Of a stretch of 64,000 nt of DNA, positions 13,017 to 27,330 are shown in pieces. Both the position numbers and the translations under genes were made by a program. Every line of letters starts with the position of its first letter. Within the stretch, counting starts at the first letter, position 1. A model generated the notes under the pieces. The model was given only the letters and a program-made list of their open reading frames with translations, did not search any database and had not been told where the DNA came from. Source of the stretch: Darksidea phi (Eukaryota; Ascomycota; Dothideomycetes; Pleosporales; Lentitheciaceae); NCBI GenBank assembly GCA_030770425.1, contig JASJFT010000199.1, forward strand, positions 17,837-81,836, read 5' to 3'.

Positions 13017-13430
13017 TCACATATGGCTCATCACAGCGGCATAGAGACGTTCCATCTCTGCTTGTGAGCGCTCCTTGTTGGCATCAATGGCCTTCTGGTC
13101 AAACGAGCCTGGGCTGTGTATGACGGGACAGATTGCAGTGGGGCTCTCCACATTCTCGTTATTCTCAATCGCCCCCCGACTGTCGCACAACGCCTCCACG
13201 GCTCGTCCATGGCCACCATCGTGGGCCGCCCGTGCGCCCGTGGCTGCTGCTGCTCTGCTGCTGTTGACCATTTTCGGCGTCTTTGTCTTTTCTTCTGTTG
13301 GTTTCCGTCATCTCGTCTGACGCTCGGCCCCGCGGCCATTGGCCTGCCGCACTCGCACCGCACCTTTCCAGTAAGTAGTCGAACGGCACGTGCGGCAGCA
13401 GGTGCTCAGTGCATGGTGCTTCAATGCTCC
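13017..13430 (-). pseudogene. Possible 3' end of an unidentified gene, decayed
   Basis: On the minus strand a frame ends at 13017 with a natural-looking, charged C-terminal tail: SPGSFDQKAIDANKERSQAE followed by MERLYAAVMSHM. Upstream it passes through Gln/Ala/Arg-rich sequence. A neighbouring frame carries a basic stretch (TNRRKDKDAENGQQQQ). The two frames do not join without an indel near 13270. I do not recognise a family. The case rests on amino-acid composition only, and chance cannot be excluded in this GC-balanced DNA. Confidence 0.22.
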
Positions 13431-14200
13431 TTACCATGGCAAAACCTCGACATGGCTTCTGCCATCCGTCTTTCAGTCCTCCCAGCCCTGCCAACACCTG
13501 ATGGGCCCCATGGGTCTTATGGGTCCCACCCCTATGGACTCCGGATACATCCAAACAGTGCCATCTTACCAACCCACATGTCGGAGAGTACAGAAACTCT
13601 CTGCATCCTCAGACGATCATGTATCCTTAGATTCCTGCCCTACGCATCCATCCTCTATGGCCGTGGCTAAGCCATGCTCGACACCGTCATGGCGCAGTTC
13701 CTCTGTGGCTGCCTTGGTAAAGATGTGATGGGCGCGGGAAATTTGCCACTGTGCGCACTGCGTGCCGAGCCGGAATCATGTCTACCTACGCAGTCACAGT
13801 GCATCCCTACTCCTCGCCCCTTCTCTTGGCTTTTCCGGAGCGGAGATTACATCGAAAGGGCGCGTAGACTAGCTAGTTGTATGTGGCAGCCCTCGATTAC
13901 GACCGTTGGACTAGGGCTACAACCCTTGGCTCCCTGAACTCAAACCAAGCGAGAAACCCACTAATTTCACCCGTTGCTGGGATACACGGCATGGTTACTG
14001 GTCGGTCGAAGCTCCATCGTGGAATCCTTTCGCCAGCTAGCCCACTAGTCTAACGTACTCGCAAATTGTATGACTCTTGACCTGTCTATCGGCTGTTCAA
14101 TTGCTAGGAGATCCTAGAGATGTTCTGTTATCGCCAACCCTTCCGATAGATACTGTTCGAAATAGCGATTCGGCATCTCCAAGTACGTCTATGAAAGCCT
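13431..14200. other. Gene-free GC-balanced stretch bordering the 38 kb repeat block
   Basis: Several overlapping open frames exist on both strands, but none shows family motifs, splice structure or consistent codon use. I see no RNA gene. Normal base composition fades into the AT-rich block at about 14200-14280. Confidence 0.5.
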
Positions 14201-14499
14201 TTTCTCTCTAATAACTTTATCCCTTATAAAGACTTCGATCCATTCTTATACTTTCTTATTATAAAATCTTAGATAATAATAGCTATTATAGTATTACTAC
14301 TAGTGATAAAGCGATAGCCGCGCTATATCATTGCGCTATATAGAGGCGCTACTAAAAGTTAACGTATTATTCTAGCTAGGGGAAGCTAGGATAATAGGCT
14401 ATATATAGTAGACCTCTAAGCGAAGCGCTATATCCTCTATACGCGTACCTCTACGCGTAGGCTAGCGAATAGGTAAGAGTATCTACCTCTAGGTTATAG

Positions 14500-14554
14500 G
14501 TTAGGTAAGAATCGTACGAACCTTAGGTAAGAGTTAGGTAAAAGTCGTATAAAC
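14500..14554 (+). repeat. Two direct copies of a 22-bp sequence, 33-bp period
   Basis: GTTAGGTAAGAATCGTACGA (14500 onwards) recurs at 14533 as GTTAGGTAAAAGTCGTATAA. The differences are mainly RIP-type transitions. The TTAGGT core recalls, but is not, a telomere repeat. It sits in the less AT-rich edge of the block, between single-copy DNA and the first LTR. Confidence 0.5.
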
Positions 14555-15069
14555 TAGAAGTTAGAGTTAGATTAAAGTAGTTAAAGCTTTTAGATTAAGT
14601 TAAAGTTAAATAGCTAAATTTTTAAATAATTATTTATTATAAAAATTTATTATAAAATATATAATATTTAATCTAACTTTAACTTATAGTCTATAGGACT
14701 TTTACTTAGACTTTATTTATTACTAGTATTAAAAGTATAGATATAGGACTAGATTTAGATTAAATCTACTTATATAAGACTTAGATCTTATTTAACTTAT
14801 ATTTATTTACTACTTTATTTATATATATATATCTCTTATAAGTACTATAATACTAAGAATTAAGTAAATTCTAGCTTATAATAATAGTCTAAGTTTAGAA
14901 GAATATATTAACTAGAGTTATATAGTTTAGTATAGTTAATACTAGATAAAGAATAGTAATAGAAATTATATTAATTATAAATATAGAGTATATATATTAT
15001 AAATAAAGAATTTAATAAGTTAAATATTATATTTTAAAAACTAATAAAGCTTTATATAAAGCTAAATAG

Positions 15070-15337
15070 TATTATAGTCTATTTTTTAAATAACTTAATT
15101 ATTTTACTTATTTTCTATTTTAATTAGTAGATTAGGTAATCTTAAGGATTAGTTTAATAGTTAATTAGCTTATTTAGTATACTAAGCCCTATTTAGATAT
15201 AAAAACCCTCTATTCTTATACTCTTATAATATTATCTTAGAATAGCTTTAATATATTAATTCTACTATTAATTAATTAGAAGACTACTTTAGCTATTATA
15301 ATTTCTAGTTAATTATACTTAATTCTAGGATCTTATA
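15070..15337 (+). repeat. 5' LTR of gypsy E
   Basis: 268 bp starting TATTATAGTC and ending TCTTATA. The ends are probably RIP-changed TG...CA. It matches the other nine family LTR ends in this block. Confidence 0.88.
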
Positions 15338-15777
15338 TTATTCTAAGATTTCTAATTTTTAGTTAAAAATAATAGCTAAATATTAATCTCTAAATTCCTA
15401 GAGGTATATAATACTTAGAATAGGTAGTATATAGTACTTTTTTAGATAAATCTTAAAATCTACTACTTTAAGTCCTAATATTACTAAAGTATTTAATATT
15501 TTTCTTAAAGAGAAGAGATTTATAAAAGTATTATATAGAATTAGATTTATATTCTAAATCTTATAACTATTTATTATTATATAACTAACTAAGTTACTAA
15601 TTAATATAATAATAAAATAATAGATACTAAGGACTAAATAGATTCTTTAAAATCTAGTCTATTTAATAAATAGCCCTTTTACCCTATCTCTTTATAAAAG
15701 AAAGATAAAAATAAGATATAAATTTTAAATAAGATAAAAAGTATATAAGTTATAAATAGAACTTAAAGTAAAGCTAA

Positions 15778-16045
15778 TATAAGACCTTAGGACTAAGTAT
15801 AATTAACTAAAAGTTATAATAGTTAAGATAATCTTCTAATTAACTAATAGTAGAATTAGTATATTAAAGCTATCCTAAGATAGTACTATAAGGATATAAG
15901 AATAAGGGATTCTTATACCCGAATAGGGCTTAGTATACTAAATAAGCTAACTACCTATTAGACTAATCCTTAGGATTACCTAATCTACTAACTAAAATAG
16001 AAAATAAGTAAAATAACTAGATTACCTAGGAAATAGACTATAATA
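15778..16045 (-). repeat. LTR of gypsy A (left; 3' LTR of the element)
   Basis: 268 bp, reverse complement of the E-type LTR. It is followed by the reverse-oriented 3' untranslated end of the element, including the purine/pyrimidine-biased tract before the LTR. Confidence 0.88.
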
Positions 16046-19000
16046 TTATCTTTCTTCTAGAATAAGGCCTTATTCTTAAGGGCCTTAGTAAACGAATAAT
16101 TAAGAAAAAAACACTTTTTTAGAAGGGAGAAGGGGGAAGAGGGGTAGAAAGGATAGATAAATACCTATATCTATTATTCCTTACTTAAAAAAATAATTTA
16201 ACTAATATCTTCTAGATTATTCTTAAAGTATATTAATATTATATAGCTCTATATATATTTATTTATTTTATTATATAAATTATTATTTAAAAAATATTTT
16301 TTTAATATATATACTATATAACGTACTTAATATATTTAAAGAGTATTATAGAATATATAAGAGAATACTAGTAACTTAATTTTTTATATTATCTAGGAGT
16401 TATATATATATAATTCTATTAAAGAGATAAGACTTACTCCTTTTATATTCCTATTTATAGTAAAGTAAAACTATAAGAAGAAACTTTAGGCTTAAAGATA
16501 ATTATTATAAACTCTAGATATTATATTATCTATTTTAGTAGATTATAAAGAAGGGGTACTCTAAGCTTAGAGGTAATTACTATAAGCTCTAGATTATATA
16601 CTATTTATTTTAGTAAACTATAAAAGAAAGATATTCTAAGTTTAGAGGTAATTATCCTAAGCTCTAGATATTATATTATCTATTTTAGTAGACTATAAAG
16701 AGTAAGGGTCTATATTTAGTATTAATAATTTTTCTAGATTTCTATCTTAACTAGTACCTCGTCCTTTAATTAGAGGCTAAGAAACTTATTTTATAATATA
16801 GCTTCTAGCTACTAAACTAATTATTTAAGTAAATCTAGCTTATTAAAATACTTATTATAGAACTCTTTTACTTTTTAGACTATATTTATAAAATCGCTTA
16901 TTAGATAATAGATTAGATCTAAATTATAGTCTATCTATTTCGTTTAATAGTAGAGTTTACTATAAATAATTTAGTTATTAAGAATATAGACTATTAGCTA
17001 CTTAGAATATCTATTTACTTCTATAACTAGTTCTTTAGAAAGTATTTAACTAGATAATAAATCTTATATAGCTTTATATAATTTATCTATATAAAAAATA
17101 TTATATATCTTTATATAAAAGAATAACTAAATTATATAAGAGTTATACCTTTAATCTATAATAAGATAAGATTTATATATTTATTAGTCTAATTTTAAAC
17201 TTAGTCTTAAGGTAGTAAATTCTTTAGGTATAATATAAACTTAATCTTTTATATTAAAATCTAGAGAATAGTATTTTTTATTAACTTATTAATTTTAGAC
17301 TTTCTAAATTATTATAATATTAGCTTAGATATAATTATAAATCTATTAGACTATATTAGCTTAGATTTTTATAAACTCTTAGATTATCTATATAGTTATA
17401 TTATCTAATAATTTAAAGGATTTATAGATATATTCTTACTAATCCTAGTAGTAATAAATCTTATAGCTAAATTCGATCTTAAATAAGAAAAATCCTATTA
17501 TATTATATAAAAGAATTACCTAAGTCTAGTCTATACTAGATAGAAGATCGAACTAGTTATCCTAGTAAAAGTTTATAAAGGGGTATAATTATTAGTCTAG
17601 CTATTAATTAAAAACTTTTATATTATTATTAAATCTATAAGTAGTAGATTATAAATAATAATTAGCTAATTCTTATAAATCTATATAATTCTCTTATAAA
17701 GCCTAATATAAACTATAGATCTTAATTTAAGATTATAGTATATAAAGAACTAAAGACTTACTATATATATATATATAGTAAAGAGTAGCTATATCTTTAA
17801 TAATAGTAGTTTTAAAGTAGAATAATAAGAAAGTATATTTTAATAATTTATATATTACTATAAATATATTATTATATTTCTTATAGTTCTTTAAGAAGCT
17901 TTTAAAGTCTATAAAGATATCTTTCTATATCCTTTTAGATATAGGAAGTAGTTTAAGAAGATCTAAGATTTTATTTTAAAACTTATAACTTTATTAATAC
18001 TATTTATAGTTTCTTATATAATATTTTATATTTTTATTTATTATATTCTAATAATATAAGTCTTTTAAAAGTCTAATAGTTTTCTTTATACTTAAGTAAA
18101 TAGTAATCTATATAGTATATACTACCTAGATAAGATAGATCTTAAGAAACCCTACTTCGAATATTACTAACTTCTCTTTTTAGAAAAGAAGCCTAGATAG
18201 AATTAAAAATAGATACTTATATTCTTAATAAGTTAATTTTTACTCTAATTTAAGTATAGTATATATATAATTTTTATAAAGTATATAATTAAGAAGTAAA
18301 TAAGAGTAAACTTTAGTTTTATACTTAGGATTTTAAGTATTAGTAATAACTATTAAGATAGCTATTATAATAAAGGTTTATTTAGAGGAAATAAAGATAT
18401 AAGTCCTAGTAGCTTTATCTTTTTCCTTCTAAATTTTTAACTTCTTTTATTTTTAAGAGAGAATATCTATAATAATATTAATAGTTCTAGAGTAATAATA
18501 AATAGTATAATAATAATCTATAAGCTTCTTAGTCTAGTAAGTCTATTATAGGATTAGTTTATATTTAATCGAGAAGTACTTTAGTATCTAATAATTAGTA
18601 ATAACTTAAAAGGATTTATTTAGTTATAATTCTATAAACTAAGCCCTTTATTTATTTAATTCTCTTATAATTATAAGTATTTTCTTATTATAAATCTTAT
18701 AGTTTATTTTTATAAACTTTACTATCTTTATAAAGTAAATTATAAATTATTAGATTTTATTATCTTAGAACTATATAAAGGTATCTATTAGAATACTATT
18801 ATTTATATTAGTTTCTATATAGATCCTATAGTAAAATAAATAATATCTTATAATAATATTTAAATATAATAATATCTTACTTTTCTTAAATATAGCTTAC
18901 TTTTTAGATTTAAAGGTATAGAATTTTTTCTTTTATAGTAGTTAGGTAAGTAAATAGACTATATAACTATAGTCTTTTAATTACTTATAGTAGTAATTAT

Positions 19001-19552
19001 AAAAGTTTAAATAAACTTATAGTTCTTTTAAGATTATAGATTTTTTTTAATTTTTAATAACTATTATCTTATTAGAGTCTATACGAATCCCTTTAGTATT
19101 AATAATAAAATCTAAAAATTTTATCTTAATAATTATAAACTTATTCTTTTTAATATTAATCTATAGTCTAATCTTTTTAAGCTTATTTAGAATTTTACTT
19201 ATATAATTCTTATATTTAAGAGGATTTTTTAAGTAGATTAAAATATCGTCTATATAGATAGTATAGATTTTATTAATTTTATCTTTAAGTACTTAATTAA
19301 TAAACTACTAATAGATTACTAGTCTATTATATAACTTAAAAGATAAAATATAATATTTATAATTTCTATATTATATTTTAAAAGTTATAAAGTCTTTTAT
19401 ATTAGAATCTAATTTAATATAATAAAAAACTTAATATATATCTAGTTTAATAAATACTTTTACTTTAGAGAGTTATATTAGTATTTCTTTAATTAAGAAA
19501 ATAGTTATAATATTCTTTTTTATAACTATATTAATTTTCTAGTAGTTAATAT

Positions 19553-19820
19553 TATAAGATCTTAAAACTAAGTATAATTAACTAGGAGTTATAATAGCTA
19601 AGGTAGCCTTCTAATTAACTAATAGTAAAATTAGTATATTAAAGCTATCCTAAGATAGTACTATAAGGGTATAAGAATAGAGGGTTCTTATACCTAAATA
19701 GGGCTTAGTATACTAAATAAACTAATTAACTATTAGGCTAATCCTCGAGATTACCTAATCTACTAACTAAAATAGAAAATAAGTAAAATAACTAGGTTAC
19801 CTAGAAAATAGATTATAATA
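19553..19820 (-). repeat. LTR of gypsy B (left)
   Basis: 268 bp beginning TATAAGATC and ending ATAATA on the plus strand, reverse orientation relative to E and D. It directly abuts the AATAT duplication. Confidence 0.9.
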
Positions 19821-22800
19821 TTATCTTCCTTCTAGAATAAGACCTTATCCTTAAGGGCCTAGTAAATAAATAATTAAGAAAAAACGCTTTTAGGGGAGAG
19901 AAGAGGAAGAGAGGTAAAAGAGGTAGATAGATATCTATATCTATTACTTTCTACTTAAAAAACGATTTAACTAATATCCTCTAGATTATTCTTAAAGTAT
20001 ATTAATATTATATAGCTCTATATATATCTACTTATTTTACTATATAAATTATTATTTAAAAAATATTTTTCTAATATATATACTATATAATACGCTTAAT
20101 ATATCTAAAGAATATTATAGAATATATAAGAGAACGCTAGTAACTTAGTTTTCTATATTATTTAAAAGTTATATATGTATAGCCCTATTAGAGGGTAAGA
20201 CTTACTTCTCTTATATTTCTACTTATAGTAAAGTAAGACTATAGAGGGGTACTTTAAACTTAAGAGTAATTATTATAAACTTTAAATATTATACTACTTA
20301 TTTTAGTAGATTATAAAGAAGAGGTACTCTAAGCTTAGGGATAATTATTATAAGCTCTAGGTTATATATTATTTATTTTAGTAGACTATAAAGGGTAGGG
20401 GCCTATATTTAGTATTAGTAGTTTTTCTAGATTTCTATCTTAACTAGTACCTCGTTTTCTAACTAGAGGCTAAGGAACTTATTTTATAATATAGCTTCTA
20501 GCTACTAGACTAGCTATTTAGGTAGGTCTAGCTTATTAAAGTACTTATTATAGAACTCTTTTACTTTTTAGACTATATTTATAAAATTACTTATTAGATA
20601 GTAGATTAGGTCTAGGTTATAGTCTATCTATTTTATTTAATAGTAGAGTTTATTATAAACGATTTAGTTATTAAGAATACGAACTACTAGTTATTTAAAA
20701 TACTTATTTACTTCTATAGCTAATTCTTTAGAGAGTACTTAACTAGATAATAAATCTTATATAGCTTTATATAATTTATTTATATAAAAAATATTATATA
20801 TCTTTATATAAAAAGGTAATTAGATTATATAAAAGCTATACCTTTAATTAATAATAAGATAAGATTTGTATATTTATTAGTCTAATTTTAGACTTAGTCT
20901 TAAAATAGTAAATCTCTTAGATATAATATAGACTTAATCTTCTACGTTAAAATCTAGGGGGTAGTATTTTTTATTAGCTTATTAGCTTTAGGCTTTTTAA
21001 ACTACTATAATATTAGCTTAGATATAGTCGCGAACCTATTAGACTATATTAGCTTAGATTTTTATAAACTCTTAAATTATTTATATAATTATATTATTTA
21101 GTAATTTAGAAGGTTTACGAATATATTCTTACTAGTCCTAGTAGTAATAAGTCTTATAGCTAAATTTAATCTTAAATAGAAAAAATTCTATTATATCGTA
21201 TAAAAGAATTACCTAGGCCTAGTTTATATTAGATAGAAGATTAAACTAGTTATTTTAATAGAAGTTTATAAAGGGGTATAATTATTAGTTTAGCTATTAA
21301 TTAAAAACTTCTATAATATTATTAGTCTATAGATAGTAAGCTATAGATAATAACTAGCTAATTTTTATAAATCTAAATAATTCTTTTATAAAATCTAATA
21401 TAAACTATAGACCTTAATTTAAGATTATAGTATATAGAGGACTAAAGACTTATTATATATATATATAGTAGAGAGTAGTCGTATCTTTAGTAGTAGTAGT
21501 CTTAAAGTAGAGTAATAAAAAAGTATATTTTAATAATTTATATATTACTATAAATATATTATTATATTTCTTATAATTCTTTAAGAAGCTTTTAAAGTTT
21601 ATAGAAATATCTTTTTATATTCTCTTAGATATAAAAAGTAGTTTAAGAAGACCTAAGATCTTATTTTAAGATTTATAATTCTATTAATACTATTTATAGT
21701 TTCTTATATAATATTTTATATTTTTATTTATTATACTTTAGTAATATAGGTCTTTTAAAAGCTTAATAGTTTTCTTTATACTTAAATAAGTAGTAATCTA
21801 TATAATATATATTATCTAGATAAGATAGGTCTTAAGGAATTCTACTTTAGGTATTATTAACTTCTCTTTTTAGAGGAGAAGTCTAGATAGAGTTAAAGAT
21901 AGATATTTATATTCTTAATAAGCTAACTTTTACTTTAGTTTAAGTATAGTATATATATAATTTTTATAAAATACGTAGTTAAGAAGTAAATAAGAATAAG
22001 CTTTAATTTTATATTTAAGATTCTAGATATTAATAATAGTTATTAAGGTAGCTATTATAATAGAGATCTATCTAGAGGGAATAAAAACGCGAGTTTTAAT
22101 AGCTTTATCTTTTTCCTTTTAAGTTTTTAACTTCTTCTATTTTTAAGAGAAGGTATTCGTAATAATATTAATAATTTTAGAATAATAATAAATAGTATAA
22201 TAGTAGTCTATAAGCTTCTTAACCTAGTAAGCTTATTATAGAGTTAATTTATACTTAGTTAAGAAATACTCTAGTATCTAGTAATTAGTAATAACTTAGA
22301 AGGATTTTTTTAGTTATAATTTTATAAGTTAAGTTCTTTATTTATTTAATTCTCTTATAACTACGAGTATCTTCTTATTATAGATCTTATAATTTATTTT
22401 TATAAACTTTATTATTTTTATAAAGTAGATTATAGATTACTAAATTCTATTATCTTAAAGCTATATAAAGATATCTATTAGAATATTATTACTTATATTA
22501 ATTTCTATACGAGTCTTATAATAGGACGAGTAATATCTTATAATAATATTTAAATATAATAATATTTTACTTTTCTTAAATATAACTCGCTCTTTAGATC
22601 TAAAGACGTAAAATTTTCCCTTTTATAGTAGTTAGATAAGTAAATAGACTATATAATTATAGTCTTTTAACTACTTATAATAATAATTATAAAAGTTTAG
22701 ATAAACTTATAGCCCTTTTAGAGTAGTAGATTCCTTTTAATCTTTAATAGTTACTATCTTATCTAGGTCTATATAAATTCCTTTAGTATTAATAATAAAA

Positions 22801-25800
22801 TTTAAAAACTTTATCTTAGTAACTATAAACTTACTCTTTTTAATATTAATCTATAATCTAGTCTTTTTAAACTTATTTAGGATTTTATTTATATATTTCT
22901 TATATTTAAGAGGGTCTTTTAAGTAAATTAAAATATTATTTATATAAATAGTATAAATCTTATTAATTTTATCCTTAAGTACTTAATTAATATAGTACTA
23001 AAAGGTTACTAGTCTATTATATAGTCTAAAAGGTAGAATATAATATTTATAATTTTTATATTATATTTTAAAAGTTATAAGATCTTTTATATTAAAATCT
23101 AGTCTAATATAATAAAAGACTTAACGTATATTTAACTTAGTAAATACCTTTACTTTAAAGAGTTATATTAATATTTCTTTAATTAAGAGAATAGTTATAA
23201 TATCCTTCTTTATAATTATATTAATTTTTTAGTAATTAATATAAAACCTCTATCTCTCTTCTAGCTTTTTAGTAAATAGAATAGATAAAGTAAAGTTAGT
23301 ATTACTAGTCGTAATAAAGTCCTTTTTTAAATATTCTTTTAAATAAGCTTTTAGTAGTTTTAAATATTTAAGGAATATATTATAGAATAGGCTTATACTA
23401 AGCTTACTTATATTATTCTTAAAAATAATTTTATAATTAATATTCTTTCTTCTAAAAGATAGCTTATTTAAGTTAATTTTAGAAAAGTAGTTTAAAATAA
23501 CTCCTATATAATCTTTATAAAGAAGTTTTTTTATTATTATATTTTATACGTCCTATTCTACTAAGTCTTTTAATTATTTATTTTTAATTAATAAGTTAAC
23601 TTTATATAAACTAGTAGCTTCTAGTATAACTTCTTTCTTATCTATAAGCTTCTATATATTAGAAGACTTAAAAAAATATACGTCGAATTTATTACTAGTA
23701 GTCTATTCTAGTAGATTATTAGAAATAGATATTACTTTTTTTTTCTTTCTATTATTTTTTTAATAACCTTATTAGTTTTTCTTAGATTTAGTATTTCTTA
23801 AATTATTATTAATATTATTATCTATATTTCTCTATATTTTCTTAGAAGTAGTTTATTAATCCTTTATTACTTATAATAAGGCTTTAGTAAACTTATAGAC
23901 CTCCTTTTAAAAGATTATAAGAGTTTTAATAGGAATCTTTAAACTAAGTATTAGATTCTTTTTAAGTAAATAGGCCTTCTTTTATACTTTAACTTACTAA
24001 TTAATTAAATTATTATAATATAAAGTATTATCTTAGTATTCTAACTTTAACTTTAGATCTAACTTCTTTATAATAATTAGATTGTATTTTATCTACCTTA
24101 GAATATTATTTAGCTAATATAAAGTTTAATTATAATAGTTAATTAAAGACTAGATTTACTTAAAGAATTTTCTTTTAAGTATTATATTATAATACTTAAG
24201 CTTATAAAAGAGAAATTAAATAGATATATTCTTTTCTTAGATTAATAGATTAGCTTAGATAGCTATATTAACTAAATAACTATATTTTTTATTAAATTCG
24301 TTAAGGGGGATTAGTTTCTTTAGTTAATAGAAAATAGGCTTTAATTTTTTCTTTACTATCTTTAAATATTTAGAGTAAACTAATAGATATATACTAGTAT
24401 TACTATTTACTAATCCTCTTACCTATATAGCTAGACTATTTACTATAAGTTAAATAAGAAGTATAAATAATTTTAAATTAATAAGCTATAATATCTTAAT
24501 AAGCTATTAATAATTAAAAGATTTAATTACTTCTATATAGGTTATTAGGGAGAAGCTCTTTTTTAGTAGCTTTTATTTTTTAATACTATAGAGAAGGTAT
24601 TAGAGTTATACTTTAAACTACTTTTCTCTTTATATAAGAAGTTTAAATAAACTCCTTTCTTAAAATTATTAAAAAAGATAGTATTAACTTCTACTTTTAT
24701 AATATTTTATATTACTTTATATATAATATAGTTAAAATAGTTTTACTATTTATTTCTTTTTTTATAATTAAAGTAATAGTCTTACTTCTTATATTTCTTA
24801 AAAGAGTAATTATAAAGCTTAGAGGTATTCTTAAAGTAAATAGACTTCTTTTTTAACTTATTAAAAAAGGACTTATTTATAGTCGGCTACTTTCTCTTAG
24901 AAATAGTTAATTAGTTATTTTAAATAAATTAGGTCTTTTAGTATTAATTATTCTTAAGTAGTATTCTATTAACTAAAGTTATATATTTATAGAGCTTATT
25001 AAAGATAAAATTACTATTATTAAATAGATTTATCTTATTTCTTAGCTTAAAGTAGAACTTATTTATAAATTCTTTATTCTACTAGTAATAAGATAGATAA
25101 ACCTTTATTATTAGATACTTAAAATTCTTAATAAAGTTATTAACTTCGCTAAATATATTTATATATAGTTAGTAAAATTTAACTTTTATCTTCTTCTTCG
25201 TATAGAGATCTTTATAGTATTTCTTAATATATTCTAATAGGTTTATATTAGATATAAAGTTTACTTCTTTTTTTTTAAAATTTAGTTATATTTAAATATA
25301 GTCTTTTACTAGATCTATTAATTAGAATATAATATAGACTTAATAGATCTTAGTTATTTATTAAGAGGTTTCTCGTATATATTAGTTCTTATTAATAGTA
25401 AGTTTCTATTCTATATCGTAGAACTAGTTTTTTAACTTAGACTTTTTATTATTTTTAAATAAGATAGGGTTAAAATAGAACGTAGTCTTTTAAGAGTTAA
25501 AGATTTATAAGAATTTACTTTAATAATTTTTTATAATATTCTCTTCTTAAATAAAGATCTATATTCTATTACCTAAAGTAATAGTTATAAATTCTAATAA
25601 GACTAATAGAAATCTCGTAGAGTCGATACTAAAGTAAGAAGTAAAAGTATTTTTTATTTTCTTTATAGTAAAGGGTAGTATATTTAAATCTAATAGGTAC
25701 TTATAATAGTCCTTATTAAGTAGAGAAGTCTATATTAGATCTAGAAATATAATTAGTTTAATAGTTAGCTTTTTTTATAAGAAGCTTAATTAAAGGATTA

Positions 25801-27062
25801 AATACTAAACTAAATCCTACTAGAACCTTTTTAGGAGTCTAGGGGTTAGAAGTAAGATATAATAAATAAAAGAGGTTCTTTAGGGGCCGATATTTAGACT
25901 ATTTAGTTATATTATTATAAAGAAGAGTCTTACTTCTTCTATATCTTATTTACTATTAAGGTTATACTATAATAGTAGAATCTTAAAAGTAGATTTAAGA
26001 TTATACTAATAGAGAACTATAAATCTAGTCTTAGTATAGATAGCTATAGAAGAGGACTACTTAAGGTCTTTCTTTAAATTCTACTACTTACTTATAGTTC
26101 TCTAGACTTATTAGAGCTCTTTTTATAACTTTTTAACTTATCTTTTATAATTATTCCTTTTCTTAATTAATTAGTTAAACTTATTAGTTATAATATTTAT
26201 AAAGATATTTCTACTAATTATATCTACTTTTATAGTATTTACTAGTCTTTTAGCTATAATAAGATAGAGATTATTATCTATTAAAGTATTAGTAATTAGA
26301 TTAGATTCCTCCTAAATAGTTAGTATATCCTAGACTATATTATAGTTTAGAAGTTCTTTCTATCCTTTAGTATTTATTAAGTAGGGGATTTAAGGTCTAT
26401 TTTCTTCTTAAAGTAATTTAACCCTCTTAGTATACTTATTAATCTTCTTTTTAAGATTATCTTTACTTATACTCTTCTCTTAAAGGGGAAAAATAGTCTT
26501 AAGTATTTAAGGATTAATATATATATCTTTATTAATAAATACCTCTAAGGAGGTTAATTTATAAGTTTTAGTTAACTTTTACTAGTATACTTCTTTCTTA
26601 GAGGAGGACTTCTAGCTTTTAACCCTACTTTAAGTCCTACTTATAACTTATATATTTATTATCTAGCTTATTATTTATATCTTATCTTTATCTTTCTTCT
26701 ATAAAAAGATAGAATAAAAGGGCTATTTATTAGATAGACTAGATCTTAAAGGGTCTACTTAATTCTTAGTATTTACTATTTTATTATTATATTAATTTAG
26801 TAATTTAGTTAATTATATAAAGATAAGTTAATTATAGGGTTTAGAATATAGGTTTAATTCTATATAATACTTTTATAGGTTCCTTCTTTCTAAAGAAGGT
26901 ACTAGGTACTTTAGTAATCTTAAGGCTTAAAGTAGTTAATTTTAAGACTTATTTAAGAAAGTATTATATACTATCTATTCTAAGTACCGTAGACCTCTAG
27001 GAATTTTAAGGGGTTAATATTTAGCTATTATCTTTAACTAAAAATTAGAGATCTTAGGATAA

Positions 27063-27330
27063 TATAAAACCTTAGAACTAAGTATAATTAACTAGGAGTT
27101 ATAATAGCTAAGATAGCCTTCTAATTAACTAATAGTAGAATCGATATATTAAAGCTATCCTAAAATAGTACTATAAGGGTATAAGAATAGAGGGTTCTTA
27201 TACCTAAATAGGACTTAATATACTAAATAAACTAATTAACTATTAGACTAATCCTTAGGATTACCTAATCTACTAACTAAAATAGGAAATAAGGAAAATA
27301 ATTAGATTACCTAGAGAATAGACCGTAATA
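27063..27330 (-). repeat. LTR of gypsy B (right)
   Basis: 268 bp, the same length and ends as the left LTR. It ends CCGTAATA just before the second AATAT copy. Confidence 0.9.

Larger units (their letters stand above)
19553..27330 (-). mobile_element. Gypsy element B, full length, inserted in A
   Basis: This is a 7778-bp element with LTRs 19553-19820 and 27063-27330, both 268 bp. It is flanked by a perfect AATAT duplication (19548-19552 and 27331-27335). Internal sequence is colinear with D in reverse. It is fully RIP-mutated, with frequent stops. Together with D it provides the uninterrupted reference that shows where A and E are broken. Confidence 0.92.

Noticed and set aside
13116..13670. 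Plus-strand open frame of 184 codons
   Set aside because: Composition dominated by Ser, Cys and Arg from GC-rich noncoding DNA; no motif, and it overlaps several equally long frames on both strands.
14480..14554. TTAGG-rich segment as an internal telomere tract
   Set aside because: Only two 22-bp units with 33-bp spacing, not a TTAGGG array.
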